A program made the translations under genes and the position numbers. 64,000 nucleotides of DNA from Flammeovirga agarivorans. GTDB taxonomy: Bacteria; Bacteroidota; Bacteroidia; Cytophagales; Flammeovirgaceae. Below, in pieces: positions 34,865 to 44,127 of the stretch. Under the pieces are notes generated by a model. That model saw only the letters and a program-made list of their open reading frames with translations. It ran no database searches and had not been told where the DNA came from. How positions within the stretch are numbered: the stretch's first letter is position 1; the number at the start of each line of letters is the position of its first letter. The stretch lies in assembly GCF_012641475.1 (NCBI RefSeq), contig NZ_JABAIL010000001.1:1054001-1118000 (forward strand), in the 5' to 3' direction.

Positions 34865-35597
34865 GATCGGTATTACACCATGCTTCTTTTATCCAGATAT
34901 GAGTCGATCTACATTTGGTCCAAAGTCACTGACATATGTGGAAAATAACATGATGGAATATGTCGCTCAAGAAGGGATTCTGCCAATAGTAATTCCAGAT
35001 ATAGATAAAAAACTATTGAATAAGGTCTTAGATACATTAGATGGAGTAATACTTCATGGAGGATCGGATGTAGCTCCTGAAACGTATGGAGAACAACCGA
35101 TTGGCCCATGGTTGGGAGATGCATACAGAGATCAATTTGAACTCTACGTTATCGATTATATGATAAAAAAAGGGAAATCGATTTTTGGTATTTGTAGAGG
35201 TTTTCAATTATTGAATATCTATTACGGAGGTAGTCTTTACCAAGATACAATCACTCAAAGAGAAGGGGTGAAGGAGCATCGTTCTGCTGAAAAATATGAT
35301 ACGATTTATCATCCAATAAATATATTAGAAAACAACTTTCTAAAGGAAATCTATCCATCGGAAAAACAACAATTCGTCAATACTGTCCATCATCAATCTA
35401 TTAAAAAATTAGGTGATGGACTTCAAATATGGGCAACTTCAGATGATGGTATTATTGAAGCATTTGGGGATCCAAATAAACCTAAAGGAAAAGTGATGGG
35501 TGTACAATGGCATCCAGAATTTTCAAAAACACTTGGAGACAAAATAATTAACCCACAGCCTTTATATAAGGCATTTCTAACTCACATATACGATTAA
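34857..35597 (+). CDS. gamma-glutamyl-gamma-aminobutyrate hydrolase family protein (PuuD-like)
   Basis: This 246-aa class I glutamine amidotransferase-like hydrolase has the nucleophile Cys113 in FGICRGFQLLN and the His219/Glu221 pair in VQWHPEF. LHGGSDVAPETYGE near residue 70 is typical of PuuD, which removes the glutamyl group from gamma-Glu-GABA in putrescine breakdown. I chose the ATG at 34857, which overlaps the end of the dehydrogenase gene by 8 bases; an in-frame TTG at 34827 is less likely. It ends 1 base before the aldehyde dehydrogenase gene. Confidence 0.9.
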   Translation: MIKIGITPCFFYPDMSRSTFGPKSLTYVENNMMEYVAQEGILPIVIPDIDKKLLNKVLDTLDGVILHGGSDVAPETYGEQPIGPWLGDAYRDQFELYVIDYMIKKGKSIFGICRGFQLLNIYYGGSLYQDTITQREGVKEHRSAEKYDTIYHPINILENNFLKEIYPSEKQQFVNTVHHQSIKKLGDGLQIWATSDDGIIEAFGDPNKPKGKVMGVQWHPEFSKTLGDKIINPQPLYKAFLTHIYD

Positions 35598-35598
35598 C

Positions 35599-36969
35599 AT
35601 GGATATATTTAACCCATCAAATGGAATGGTTATCGCGACCGTTCAAGAAGATACAAGAGATATTTTATCAGATAAGTTAGACCATTTAAGAATAGGGCAA
35701 AAGGCATGGGCTAAAGTTTCTTTAGAAGAAAGGTTAGCAGTAATTGTCAAGTTTGGAGAATTGGTACAGGAGAACATTGAAGAATTAGCAAATACATTAA
35801 CAGAAGAAACAGGAAAGCCAATTCAACAGTCTATCAATGAAATTGAGGGAGCAAATAATAGAATAGAACATTTAAAAAGAGATGCTCTGAAATATTTACA
35901 AGAAGAGATTATCGAAGATTTAGAAGGAACTTATGAAAAGATTGTTTACGAACCTTTAGGGGTTGTTGCCAACATTTCAGCTTGGAACTTTCCCTATAAT
36001 GTAGGATATAATGTTTTTCTATACGCTTTAGTTGCAGGTAATGCTGTAGCTTATAAACCATCAGAATTTGCAACTCTTACCGGACTAAAAATTCAAGAGT
36101 ATTTATACAAAGCAGGTTTACCTGAAGATGTTTTTCATTGTATGATCGGAGGTCCCAAAGTAGGAGAGTTTATCCTCCAAAATGATCTTAATGGTTATTT
36201 CTTCACCGGATCATATAAAGTAGGGTTACATGTAGCATTTAAGACTTTCCAAAAGCTTGTACCTATTCAATTAGAACTTGGAGGCAAAGATCCATTATAT
36301 GTTATGGATGATGTTCAAGATATTCGTCAGGCGGCGATCAATGCGGCAGAAGGAGCTTTCTATAATAATGGTCAGAGTTGTTGTGCTGTGGAGAGAATTT
36401 ATGTTCAGGAAAATATATATGATGAATTTGTAGATGCTTTTGTAGAGGAGGTTAAAAGTTATAAAGTGGGGGACCCTCAGGATAGGGAAACCTTTATAGG
36501 TCCATTAACACGAAAGGAGCAATTAACAGTGTTGGAAAAGCAAGTGGTTGATGCATTACATAAAGGAGCAAACCTACTGTTGGGAGGAAATCAACCTGAA
36601 GGTGAAGGTTATTACTTTTTACCGACCATATTTAAAAATACAAATCATGATATGTTGATAATGAAAGAAGAATCTTTTGGTCCTGTGATTGGCATACAAA
36701 AAGTATCTTCAGATGAAGAAGCCGTTGAACTCATGTCTGATACTAATTATGGATTAACTGCTGCAGTTTTTTCTACGAGTAAGGAAAGAGCAGATAATAT
36801 CCTATCACAGATGAATACAGGAACTGTATATTGGAATTGCTGTGATCGGGTAAGTCCTAATGTTCCTTGGTCAGGAAGAAAAAATTCAGGACTTGGGTCA
36901 ACTTTATCTTCACAAGGAATACGTACCTTTACACAACCTAAAGCTTATCAGTGGAGAAACCCCACATGA
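35599..36969 (+). CDS. aldehyde dehydrogenase family protein
   Basis: This 456-aa NAD(P)-dependent aldehyde dehydrogenase has Asn130 in ISAWNFPY, the VAYKPSEF cofactor block, Glu226 in ELGGKDP and the catalytic Cys261 in YNNGQSCCAVER. The C-terminal SFGPVIG and the PWSGRKNSGLG segments are also present. Within this cluster it plausibly oxidises a gamma-glutamyl aminoaldehyde to the acid (PuuC-like). Succinate-semialdehyde dehydrogenases look similar, so the substrate is inferred from context. Confidence 0.92.
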   Translation: MDIFNPSNGMVIATVQEDTRDILSDKLDHLRIGQKAWAKVSLEERLAVIVKFGELVQENIEELANTLTEETGKPIQQSINEIEGANNRIEHLKRDALKYLQEEIIEDLEGTYEKIVYEPLGVVANISAWNFPYNVGYNVFLYALVAGNAVAYKPSEFATLTGLKIQEYLYKAGLPEDVFHCMIGGPKVGEFILQNDLNGYFFTGSYKVGLHVAFKTFQKLVPIQLELGGKDPLYVMDDVQDIRQAAINAAEGAFYNNGQSCCAVERIYVQENIYDEFVDAFVEEVKSYKVGDPQDRETFIGPLTRKEQLTVLEKQVVDALHKGANLLLGGNQPEGEGYYFLPTIFKNTNHDMLIMKEESFGPVIGIQKVSSDEEAVELMSDTNYGLTAAVFSTSKERADNILSQMNTGTVYWNCCDRVSPNVPWSGRKNSGLGSTLSSQGIRTFTQPKAYQWRNPT

Positions 36970-36999
36970 TTTGAAAAATAGATAACTCATTATAAAATT

Positions 37000-38181
37000 A
37001 TGTCATCAACAATTATCAACTTTAATAATCGAAGTGGCGAAAGCATCACTGCGGGTTTATCGTTGCCTGCAGATGAAAGACCAAAAGCATATGCAATTTT
37101 TGCGCATTGTTTTAATTTAATATCACATACAGCGGCTGTAAATAGTACAGTTAGAGCATTAAACCAAAAGGGAATTGCTGTATTCACCTTAGATTTTACA
37201 GGAGCAGATACTGATTTTCAATACCATGCTGCCTTAGAAGATTTATTAGACGCTGCAGAGTATTTAGAGAAGAATTATAGATCACCTCAAATGATTATTG
37301 GTCATTCATTAGCAGGTTTGGCTAGTATATTAGTGGCTAATAGAATTGCGAGTATTGAGGCTGTAGTGACTATTAGTGCTATTGCAAAAGCAAAAAGCAT
37401 TACAAAATTAGTAGAGAGAAAGAGAAAAGGTTTAGCTGAGGTTACTTTGGGTGAAAATACTTTTGGAGTAAAAGAATCACTGATTGATCAATTAACATTC
37501 GCCAGTGTGAAGGAGGCAATTCATAAAATGAAACTTCCGATATTGGTATTTCATTCCCCTCAAGATAATATCGTTGATATTAATAATGCAGAGAAAATTT
37601 ATAAGCTATCTTTTCACCCTAAGAGTTTTATTTCTTTAGATGGGGCTGATCACTTTCTTACCAATGTAGATAATGCTTATTATACAGGGGACATGATTGG
37701 TTCTTGGTCGGCAAGGTATGTGGAAATGGTGAAGGAAAACCCTTTAGTAACCCAACATCAAACGGCAGTGCGTATTGGTACAACAAAATACGTTACAGAA
37801 GTAAAAGCGGGTATACATCATCAAATTGCTGATGAACCTATTGAAGATGGAGGAAAAGACTTAGGTCCGAATCCATATCAATTTTTATTGGCAGGTCTAG
37901 GAGCATGTACTGCAATGACTTTACGTATGTATGCGAATCATAAGAAGTGGCCATTGGAAGAAGTGACTGTTCATTTAAATCATGAAAATGAATATTTGAA
38001 AGATGCGAATGAAATGAATAAAAGAACTGCTAAGCTGGATAAATTAGAAAGAGCAATTCAGGTGAAAGGGGACCTTACTGACCAACAAAGAGAAAGATTA
38101 CTAGAAATTGCTAATAAGTGCCCTGTACATAGAACATTAGAAAATAATCCAATCATAACTACCAAATGGGTAGAAGAGTAA
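37000..38181 (+). CDS. alpha/beta hydrolase-OsmC fusion protein
   Basis: This 393-aa protein joins two domains. Residues about 1-250 are an alpha/beta hydrolase with nucleophile Ser103 in GHSLAGLAS, an Asp in FHSPQDNIVD and His in DGADHFL. Residues about 255-393 are an OsmC/Ohr domain with its two redox Cys in LGACTAMTLRM and NKCPVHRTL. OsmC proteins reduce organic hydroperoxides. Such fusions occur across bacteria, but the hydrolase role is unknown. The gene starts 30 bases after the ALDH gene, so it may be cotranscribed with it and detoxify by-products, and it ends at a terminator. Confidence 0.92.
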   Translation: MSSTIINFNNRSGESITAGLSLPADERPKAYAIFAHCFNLISHTAAVNSTVRALNQKGIAVFTLDFTGADTDFQYHAALEDLLDAAEYLEKNYRSPQMIIGHSLAGLASILVANRIASIEAVVTISAIAKAKSITKLVERKRKGLAEVTLGENTFGVKESLIDQLTFASVKEAIHKMKLPILVFHSPQDNIVDINNAEKIYKLSFHPKSFISLDGADHFLTNVDNAYYTGDMIGSWSARYVEMVKENPLVTQHQTAVRIGTTKYVTEVKAGIHHQIADEPIEDGGKDLGPNPYQFLLAGLGACTAMTLRMYANHKKWPLEEVTVHLNHENEYLKDANEMNKRTAKLDKLERAIQVKGDLTDQQRERLLEIANKCPVHRTLENNPIITTKWVEE

Positions 38182-38185
38182 AGCA

Positions 38186-38227
38186 AAAGCTCCAATAATA
38201 CTTTACAAATTATTGGAGCTTTTTTTA
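38186..38227. terminator. bidirectional terminator after the hydrolase-OsmC gene
   Basis: A perfect 12-bp stem, AGCTCCAATAAT and its complement, has A-rich and T-rich flanks. It lies between convergent genes. Confidence 0.88.
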
Positions 38228-38956
38228 TAAATTATTTTTTGTGCTAGGTCCTCCACCAATTTGAAATACAAACTGAATATATGGACTAAAGTAGTTGATT
38301 GGAGTTGATACTATGTGATCTTCAAAACCATCATCTAATAGACTTTGCCAGTAGTCATCCCAACCTTGTGTCGGATCTGTTTTATTTCCTATGTTTTGGT
38401 TATTTAGGTAGTTCATTTGTGATGAACCATTGAAGTTGCATCCTAGGTTAATAGAACACTTAGTATTCAATGAGACAGCTGCTCCAATTCCTATGGCATA
38501 TCCTAAGCCATTGTCTTGATTGGTAATAACGTCCTTATGTGGAGGAATATCTACTAGATTAAATCTGAAATCACTTATATTTTCAATTCTTCTCCACCCC
38601 ACTTTAAGGTCCAAATAGGGACGAATAAAAGAAGCCTTGAAAGGAGAAATTCTTGTAATCGCAGATATATTTAAAGAGTTGGAAGAAGACGAATGTTCGA
38701 AATGATTTTGTTGATCAACTTGTTGTTGTCTGTCGATAACAGCGTAGTTGATATCAATACCAATTAGAATAGGTGAGTTTTGCACTTGCTGCATAAAGTA
38801 TGCTCCTAGTCCCCATTGGAAATTTTGTGATGTATAATTTGAGAATTGCCCAGTGCTTGAAACACCCATGGTAGAAATGCCCACTAAACTTTGAGCGTGT
38901 GTGGACTTTGAATAAAGGCAAGTTAGCAGTACTAGTATAAAATAAAATCTTTTCAA
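38225..38956 (-). CDS. predicted outer-membrane beta-barrel protein
   Basis: This 243-aa protein has a signal peptide (KRFYFILVLLTCLYSKSTHAQ region) and then amphipathic strands with Asn/Gln-rich loops and an aromatic-ended last strand (IQFVFQIGG), typical of small eight-stranded barrels of the OmpW/porin-like group. I cannot name the family. The frame starts with TTG with no suitable ATG near it; the signal peptide directly follows, so this start is likely. Confidence 0.7.
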   Translation of the reverse strand: MKRFYFILVLLTCLYSKSTHAQSLVGISTMGVSSTGQFSNYTSQNFQWGLGAYFMQQVQNSPILIGIDINYAVIDRQQQVDQQNHFEHSSSSNSLNISAITRISPFKASFIRPYLDLKVGWRRIENISDFRFNLVDIPPHKDVITNQDNGLGYAIGIGAAVSLNTKCSINLGCNFNGSSQMNYLNNQNIGNKTDPTQGWDDYWQSLLDDGFEDHIVSTPINYFSPYIQFVFQIGGGPSTKNNL

Positions 38957-39068
38957 GGTGATAATAAAAATAGGTGTTCTTTATTAATACCATTACAAAG
39001 TTAATTATGGGTAAGTTTATAAAACAGAAAGAATCTTAATTTCACTGTAATGGTTCACCTAAAAATAC

Positions 39069-39104
39069 AAAACTCCTACCAATTTCAAATGGTAGGAGTT
39101 TTTT
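39069..39104 (-). terminator. terminator of nitroreductase gene
   Basis: AAAACTCCTACC pairs with GGTAGGAGTTTT across a 10-base loop, giving a T tract on the minus strand. Confidence 0.8.
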
Positions 39105-39108
39105 AGTC

Positions 39109-39738
39109 TTATAATTTTACAACTACTTCGTTGATATCTTTTCTTACTTTCGCAAGATGTTGGTAGGCATCGTCCTCAGCTCTATAACCGATTGGAAGAA
39201 TAACTGTTGATTTTAAGCCATGCTTATCTAAGCCTAAAACTTCATCAAACTTCTCAGGAACAAATCCTTCCATAGGCGTAGAATCTACTCCTAATTGTGC
39301 ACAAGCAGCAAGTAAGTTTCCTAAAACAATATAAGCTTGCTTACTTACCCAAACATCTTTAGCCTCTGCAGGAAGAGTATTTACCGTATTTAGCATCATA
39401 CCTTTGTAATCTGCTAAAGCTTCTTCTGGTAATTCTCTTGTAGTGGCTACATTTTTTACAAAAGCTTCAACGTCTTCTGCAGTTAAGTCAGCATCTCTAG
39501 CAATAACAATTAGGTGAGAAGCATCTGCTACTTGTTGTTGTCCCCAAGCATGCTCTACTAACTTTTGTCTAAGTTCTGGAGTTTCTACTAATACTAATTT
39601 CCAAGGTTGTAAACCATATGATGAAGCAGATAGGTTACCAGCTTCTAAGATAGTATTTACTGTAGCTTGATTGATTTTTTTTGATGCATCAAATTTCTTT
39701 GTTGCATATCTCCAATTTAGTGATTCAATTAAGTTCAT
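39109..39738 (-). CDS. nitroreductase family NAD(P)H-dependent oxidoreductase
   Basis: This 209-aa FMN enzyme of the NfsB/nitroreductase family has the N-terminal WRYATKKFDASKKI, the SASSYGLQPWKLVLV FMN-binding block, the ACAQLGVDSTPMEGF segment and GYRAEDD near the C-terminus. It would reduce quinones, nitroaromatics or flavins with NAD(P)H; the physiological substrate is unknown. It is a single gene with its own terminator. Confidence 0.92.
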   Translation of the reverse strand: MNLIESLNWRYATKKFDASKKINQATVNTILEAGNLSASSYGLQPWKLVLVETPELRQKLVEHAWGQQQVADASHLIVIARDADLTAEDVEAFVKNVATTRELPEEALADYKGMMLNTVNTLPAEAKDVWVSKQAYIVLGNLLAACAQLGVDSTPMEGFVPEKFDEVLGLDKHGLKSTVILPIGYRAEDDAYQHLAKVRKDINEVVVKL

Positions 39739-39820
39739 TTTGAGTTAAATATATGTTTAAACAAATAATGTTGTAATGATAATTAAAAGTTTTGTGATCT
39801 TCAAGAAAAAATGGATTCTA

Positions 39821-40930
39821 TCAGAACAATTTTCCAATTATTTCAGCAAATAATATTCCCCAATAATTAGCAACAGCATAACCTAAAGTTCCTGCTGTCA
39901 TTCCTGATAAAATTACCTTTTTATTTTTTAATGAATTAGCGATTGGTCCAACAAAAGCAGGTCCATATAAACATGCTGTGGAAGTAATAATAAAAGTGTC
40001 AGTATCTATTTTGAAGATTTTTGCTAGAATTAGATGAATGATAATTCCTGTAAACATCACTACACCGGTGAAACCAATATATAGTGATCCACTATTTAAT
40101 AATTCTTGGAAATTGGAAAGGCTACCCAATCCAATACAAAAGAGTAGAACAAAATATTCCCCAACTAAAAAACTTCCTCTTATATTTCTAATTTTTTGAT
40201 TGAAAGAAACAGCTAAACTCACGGTAGTTACACCAAGAATGATAAATATTTCATCCATTTTATCGAATAGCAAAATAGAAATACCAACACATACGCCTAA
40301 TATGAGGAGTGTCACCCCTATACTATAGGCAATACTTTTTGGATTGGGGCCTTTTAATGCCTCCACCTTTTCAAGATCATCACTTTCTTTACTTTCTGAA
40401 AAAGGAGGTAATATAAACCCAAATACTTTTTGAGCGATGGATAACAAGAATAGCATCCATAGCCCTCCAAGAACCATATCGGCAGTATTCATTAATATAA
40501 ATGACTCATCATTAGCTTGTAAGGCTAGGCCTATAGCTGACATATTGGGTGTGCCTCCAATATATAATCCAATAGACATACCTGCTAGCTTATTGATTTC
40601 ATCTAATTGATTATTGAATAAAGTATAGGCAACTGTTGCCCCTATTGTAATAGCGATAAGACATAACACAAATGAAAGTATAGTTTTTCTAGCTTCTACG
40701 GCCCATTTTTTTATATCTGATGATATTAATAAAAGACCTATTGATAAAGGCACTGCTGCTTCAACAAGTGATTTTGAAACTTGGGTATCAATTTCTATAA
40801 AAGAATTACCCATGATAATACCTGTTGCATAAGCAAGAATAACAGTACCAATTTTTTCAATCCAGGTAAATTTTCTAGCTCCAATAGTTAAGAAAATAGG
40901 AGCGATTAGCATAACTAATGCTTGTATCAT
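39821..40930 (-). CDS. DUF819 family integral membrane protein
   Basis: This 369-aa protein has about ten hydrophobic helices and the paired GNSF/GGTPNMSAIGLAL-type segments of DUF819 (YjcL-like), with a short charged cytoplasmic loop in the middle (about residues 175-200). DUF819 proteins are thought to be transporters related to the sodium/bile-acid group; substrate unknown. The GGTPNMSA turn and a second CLYGPAFVGP turn form an inverted-repeat pattern. It is a single gene downstream of the chitinase terminator. Confidence 0.82.
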   Translation of the reverse strand: MIQALVMLIAPIFLTIGARKFTWIEKIGTVILAYATGIIMGNSFIEIDTQVSKSLVEAAVPLSIGLLLISSDIKKWAVEARKTILSFVLCLIAITIGATVAYTLFNNQLDEINKLAGMSIGLYIGGTPNMSAIGLALQANDESFILMNTADMVLGGLWMLFLLSIAQKVFGFILPPFSESKESDDLEKVEALKGPNPKSIAYSIGVTLLILGVCVGISILLFDKMDEIFIILGVTTVSLAVSFNQKIRNIRGSFLVGEYFVLLFCIGLGSLSNFQELLNSGSLYIGFTGVVMFTGIIIHLILAKIFKIDTDTFIITSTACLYGPAFVGPIANSLKNKKVILSGMTAGTLGYAVANYWGILFAEIIGKLF

Positions 40931-40989
40931 AGCTGTTAATTAATTTAGCGAAGACCAAAGGTAATAAATATTAGGAGGTGTTAAAACGA

Positions 40990-41019
40990 AAAAAAGTCAC
41001 CTCAAGGAGGTAACTTTTT
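40990..41019 (-). terminator. terminator of the chitinase gene
   Basis: AAAAAGTCACCTC pairs with GAGGTAACTTTTT around a three-base loop (one mismatch), giving a T tract on the minus strand. Confidence 0.75.
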
Positions 41020-41045
41020 AAGATGATAAATGTGATATATTTTGA

Positions 41046-43886
41046 TTACTTTCTAATAACTCTAAAGATTTTTTCTTGATCCTTAGTGTTAACTTTTATA
41101 AGAAAGAGTCCACTAGTTAAGTTTTGGGTGTCGATACTTAGTGTGTAATTTCCGCTATTTGTATATTCGTTAACTTTGTGTTCTAAAATATTTCCTTGTA
41201 CATCATATACATAGAAATCGATAAAGTCATTCTCTTGAAGTGTAACATCGAATTTCAAATCATGATGGAAAGGGTTCGGATAAGCATTACCGATATTACT
41301 GGTAAGTTGTGAGGCTAATCCTTTTTTAACCAACTTTCTTGAATTTGAAGCACCAAAGAAAGAATCATACGATGCCGCATATTCATAAGCTGTTGTTTTA
41401 TCCCAGTTGATTGACCATGTCATCATTCCTCTTAACTCTGGGTAACCTTCACTTTTTACTAAGGTATAATCGCCTCCAAATGAAACACCATTGACCAAAT
41501 AGTTTAGTGCTTTTTGAACTTCAGCTGGTGCAGTATAACCTCCAGCAGGAGCAGCAGGCTTATTGGCAGGTAGACCAATGGCAACTTGGTCTTCTCTAAA
41601 GGCAGGGAAGAAACCAGCTACACTTTTCGTTTCAAATCCTTGTAAAAGCATTTCTGTCATTGCGACAATAAAGTCAGCTGAACCTTGAGTGTAGGCTTTT
41701 CCATCTAAAGCACCTAGAGAACCTGTGTTATAAAGCTGCACATGAACATAATCTAATTGATCTCTTAGTGTATGTAATATCGGCAAATAACCACCCCAAG
41801 AACCACCATATGCAGTCTGACCTCCTTGAACATAAGCTGTTTCTGGTGCAGATGTTAGTAAGAATGAAGGGCCAAAGTGTGCTTTTATCGCTTGCATGCC
41901 TTCAATGAAATTGAGTACTCTTGGAGTAGTTGGGTTTCTAAAGTCATTGTCACCTGCATCTAATGTAAGTGATGAACCTTCTAAGTCAATATCCACTCCA
42001 TCGAAACCGTAAGTTTCACAAAGACCAATCATAGATGTCACAAACTTCTGTTGTTCTTCTTCATTATCTAAATGAACAACTCCATTTGCTCCTCCAAGAG
42101 ATAGTAATACCTTCTTGCCTAAGCTTTGTAGGTATTGTACGTCTTGTTTAAACTCCGCTCTTGAAACATCACTTGGTTCATTTTGGAAGTTATTGATATC
42201 AATTGGGTCAAAGATCATAGTGTTGTCAATATCTCTAATCTTTGGTTCTGCAAATGCAATACAAATCACATTGTAACGATCATCGACATCTTTTAATCGG
42301 ATATAAGGTACACTCGCTAAATCCCAGTTGTGCCAGTATCCAACTAATACTTTATCTGTAAACGCTAAGTTCTCTTGGATTGTAATAGAAGAACTAACAC
42401 TTGTTGTAAGATTTTCATTATCTGTTACAGTAATCGAAATGGTGTAATTTCCGAAACCAGAAGGTGTCCATGATGCAGTTGAAGTAGTAAAAGTTTGACC
42501 ATCTACTTCAATTAAGTAACCGGTAATTGATCCATCAATATCAGAAGCATTTACTTCAATATTCACAGGACTTAATGACGTCTGTTTTATGATACTACCA
42601 TCAGCAGGACTGAATGATGTAATTACAGGGTTTTGTGGTCCTGTTGGTTCTTCAACAGTTAAAGTAAAGCTATTGCTTGATGATTTTTTTCCATCATTTG
42701 CATTTACTGTAACATTATAACTTCCATATGTAGCTGGAGTCCATTCTGCAGTGAAATTAGCGTTGTTTTGTACAGTTGCTAATGTCTTACCATCAATTTC
42801 GAATGTAGCAGAGATAGGATCATTTTCGTTGTCAATAATACTAGCCGTTAGCTGAACAGGAATTAGACCTATGCTAGATTGGTTACTAACAGATATAACT
42901 GGCGCTTCATTAGTATCAACACATGGACCTAAAGGTTTCCAGAAATGATCCGCTTCACCAGGTGTTACATTATAAAGGTTATCATATAATGCTTCATATA
43001 AATCTCCATTATAAACCACTACATCTCCGATACTGTATACTGTTGGATAAGGAGCATATTCATTTGCACTACAGCCACTATCTACTTTTTCTTCTACTGT
43101 AACAACTATAGATGAAGTAGCTGTTAAACCATCATTGTCAGTAACAGAGGCGTTAATAGTGTAAGAACCAAAAGCAGAAGGTGTCCACTCAGCATTGGAT
43201 GTAGTAAATATTTGTCCATCTACTTCAATACTTTGTGAAGCAATTGTGCCATCTACATCAGAAGCACTGATAGAGATTGAAATTGGAGAAAGTATAGTTT
43301 GTTGAATTACTTCTTGATCTGAAGGAGAATTAATACTAACTGTAGGAGCTACAGGTTGATTAGATGTGATAATTACATCAACTGAGGTCGAAGAAGTACT
43401 TCCTTTGTCATCTGTAGCAGTAGCAGTAATTGTGAATGTACCAGCACTAGAAGGAGTCCAATCTGCAGTTCCATTATTAAATGAATTTCCATCAACACTA
43501 ATTGATACTGAAGCAATAGTACCATCATTATCTGAGGAAGTGGTATTGATCTGTATCGAAGAAGTTTCCTCTAATATAAATGATGCGTTGTTCGAAGGAG
43601 ATGTAATTGAAATACTTGGAGCCTGATTAGCATCACAAACGCCAATCTCTTCCCAAGGTCCCCATTGTGAACCTGGTGTATCTCCTTTAGTCCACCATTT
43701 GTTACGGTATAGGACACCATTATAAACAACCTGTGTACCATTAGTTGCATACGTGGCAGTATTATCCCAAGTAGGTATACCATCACATGTTGAAATTGTA
43801 GTAGCGTTTTCGTAAGGTGTTGCCCATCCGAATGAAAAGGACATAAAAAGGCACACCGTCACTAAGAGTAAATGTCTTAATCTCAT
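41046..43886 (-). CDS. modular secreted chitinase, GH18, with CBM5/12 and T9SS sorting domain
   Basis: This 946-aa secreted enzyme begins with a signal peptide (residues 1-22). Its modules in order are: CBM5/12 chitin-binding (about 33-85, with the WWTKGD and W-G-P-W pattern), two Ig/cadherin-like domains (90-175, 180-266), a second CBM5/12 (272-322), two more Ig-like domains (330-413, 418-505), the GH18 catalytic barrel (about 510-850) and a C-terminal T9SS sorting domain (about 862-946). The catalytic motif is Asp629, Asp632, Asp634 and Glu636 in FDGVDIDLEG; SLGGA and MMTWSINWD support it. The NAYPNPFHHDL start and the final charged KIFRVIRK are standard for T9SS substrates. It would hydrolyse chitin outside the cell. 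Confidence 0.95.
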   Translation of the reverse strand: MRLRHLLLVTVCLFMSFSFGWATPYENATTISTCDGIPTWDNTATYATNGTQVVYNGVLYRNKWWTKGDTPGSQWGPWEEIGVCDANQAPSISITSPSNNASFILEETSSIQINTTSSDNDGTIASVSISVDGNSFNNGTADWTPSSAGTFTITATATDDKGSTSSTSVDVIITSNQPVAPTVSINSPSDQEVIQQTILSPISISISASDVDGTIASQSIEVDGQIFTTSNAEWTPSAFGSYTINASVTDNDGLTATSSIVVTVEEKVDSGCSANEYAPYPTVYSIGDVVVYNGDLYEALYDNLYNVTPGEADHFWKPLGPCVDTNEAPVISVSNQSSIGLIPVQLTASIIDNENDPISATFEIDGKTLATVQNNANFTAEWTPATYGSYNVTVNANDGKKSSSNSFTLTVEEPTGPQNPVITSFSPADGSIIKQTSLSPVNIEVNASDIDGSITGYLIEVDGQTFTTSTASWTPSGFGNYTISITVTDNENLTTSVSSSITIQENLAFTDKVLVGYWHNWDLASVPYIRLKDVDDRYNVICIAFAEPKIRDIDNTMIFDPIDINNFQNEPSDVSRAEFKQDVQYLQSLGKKVLLSLGGANGVVHLDNEEEQQKFVTSMIGLCETYGFDGVDIDLEGSSLTLDAGDNDFRNPTTPRVLNFIEGMQAIKAHFGPSFLLTSAPETAYVQGGQTAYGGSWGGYLPILHTLRDQLDYVHVQLYNTGSLGALDGKAYTQGSADFIVAMTEMLLQGFETKSVAGFFPAFREDQVAIGLPANKPAAPAGGYTAPAEVQKALNYLVNGVSFGGDYTLVKSEGYPELRGMMTWSINWDKTTAYEYAASYDSFFGASNSRKLVKKGLASQLTSNIGNAYPNPFHHDLKFDVTLQENDFIDFYVYDVQGNILEHKVNEYTNSGNYTLSIDTQNLTSGLFLIKVNTKDQEKIFRVIRK
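42372..42635 (-). repeat. Ig-like domain, second copy of a duplicated pair
   Basis: Residues 418-505 of the chitinase resemble residues 180-266 (43089-43349) closely: both read Q-Q/K-T-x-LSP then DGS/TI, then EVDGQ-x-FTTS and WTPS-x-FG. This shows an internal domain duplication. Confidence 0.7.
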
Positions 43887-44127
43887 AACTAGTTTTAAGT
43901 GTTGTTTTGTAAAAAATATATGTCACGTTTGTCTGACTGAAGGTTTTACAATCAACGTACTTAAAAACTATAAATGCGAACTTTTAAGGGGTGCAATTAG
44001 TGGTACAAGACCATAAAGCAAGGGGTACAAAGTCTAAGACGAGAATAGATGGCTAGGGTACAGGGAATTGAAAATAGTAGTTTTTTGTATTCTAAAAGGT
44101 AATAGATAGGGGTACAAAGGTATATTA

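Noticed and set aside
40990-41010. AAGGAGG on the plus strand resembling a Shine-Dalgarno site
   Set aside because: It is the loop and right arm of the chitinase terminator, and no plus-strand gene follows.
43366-43626. Plus-strand open frame within the chitinase gene
   Set aside because: It is an antisense shadow of the repeated Ig-like coding region; composition follows the real gene.
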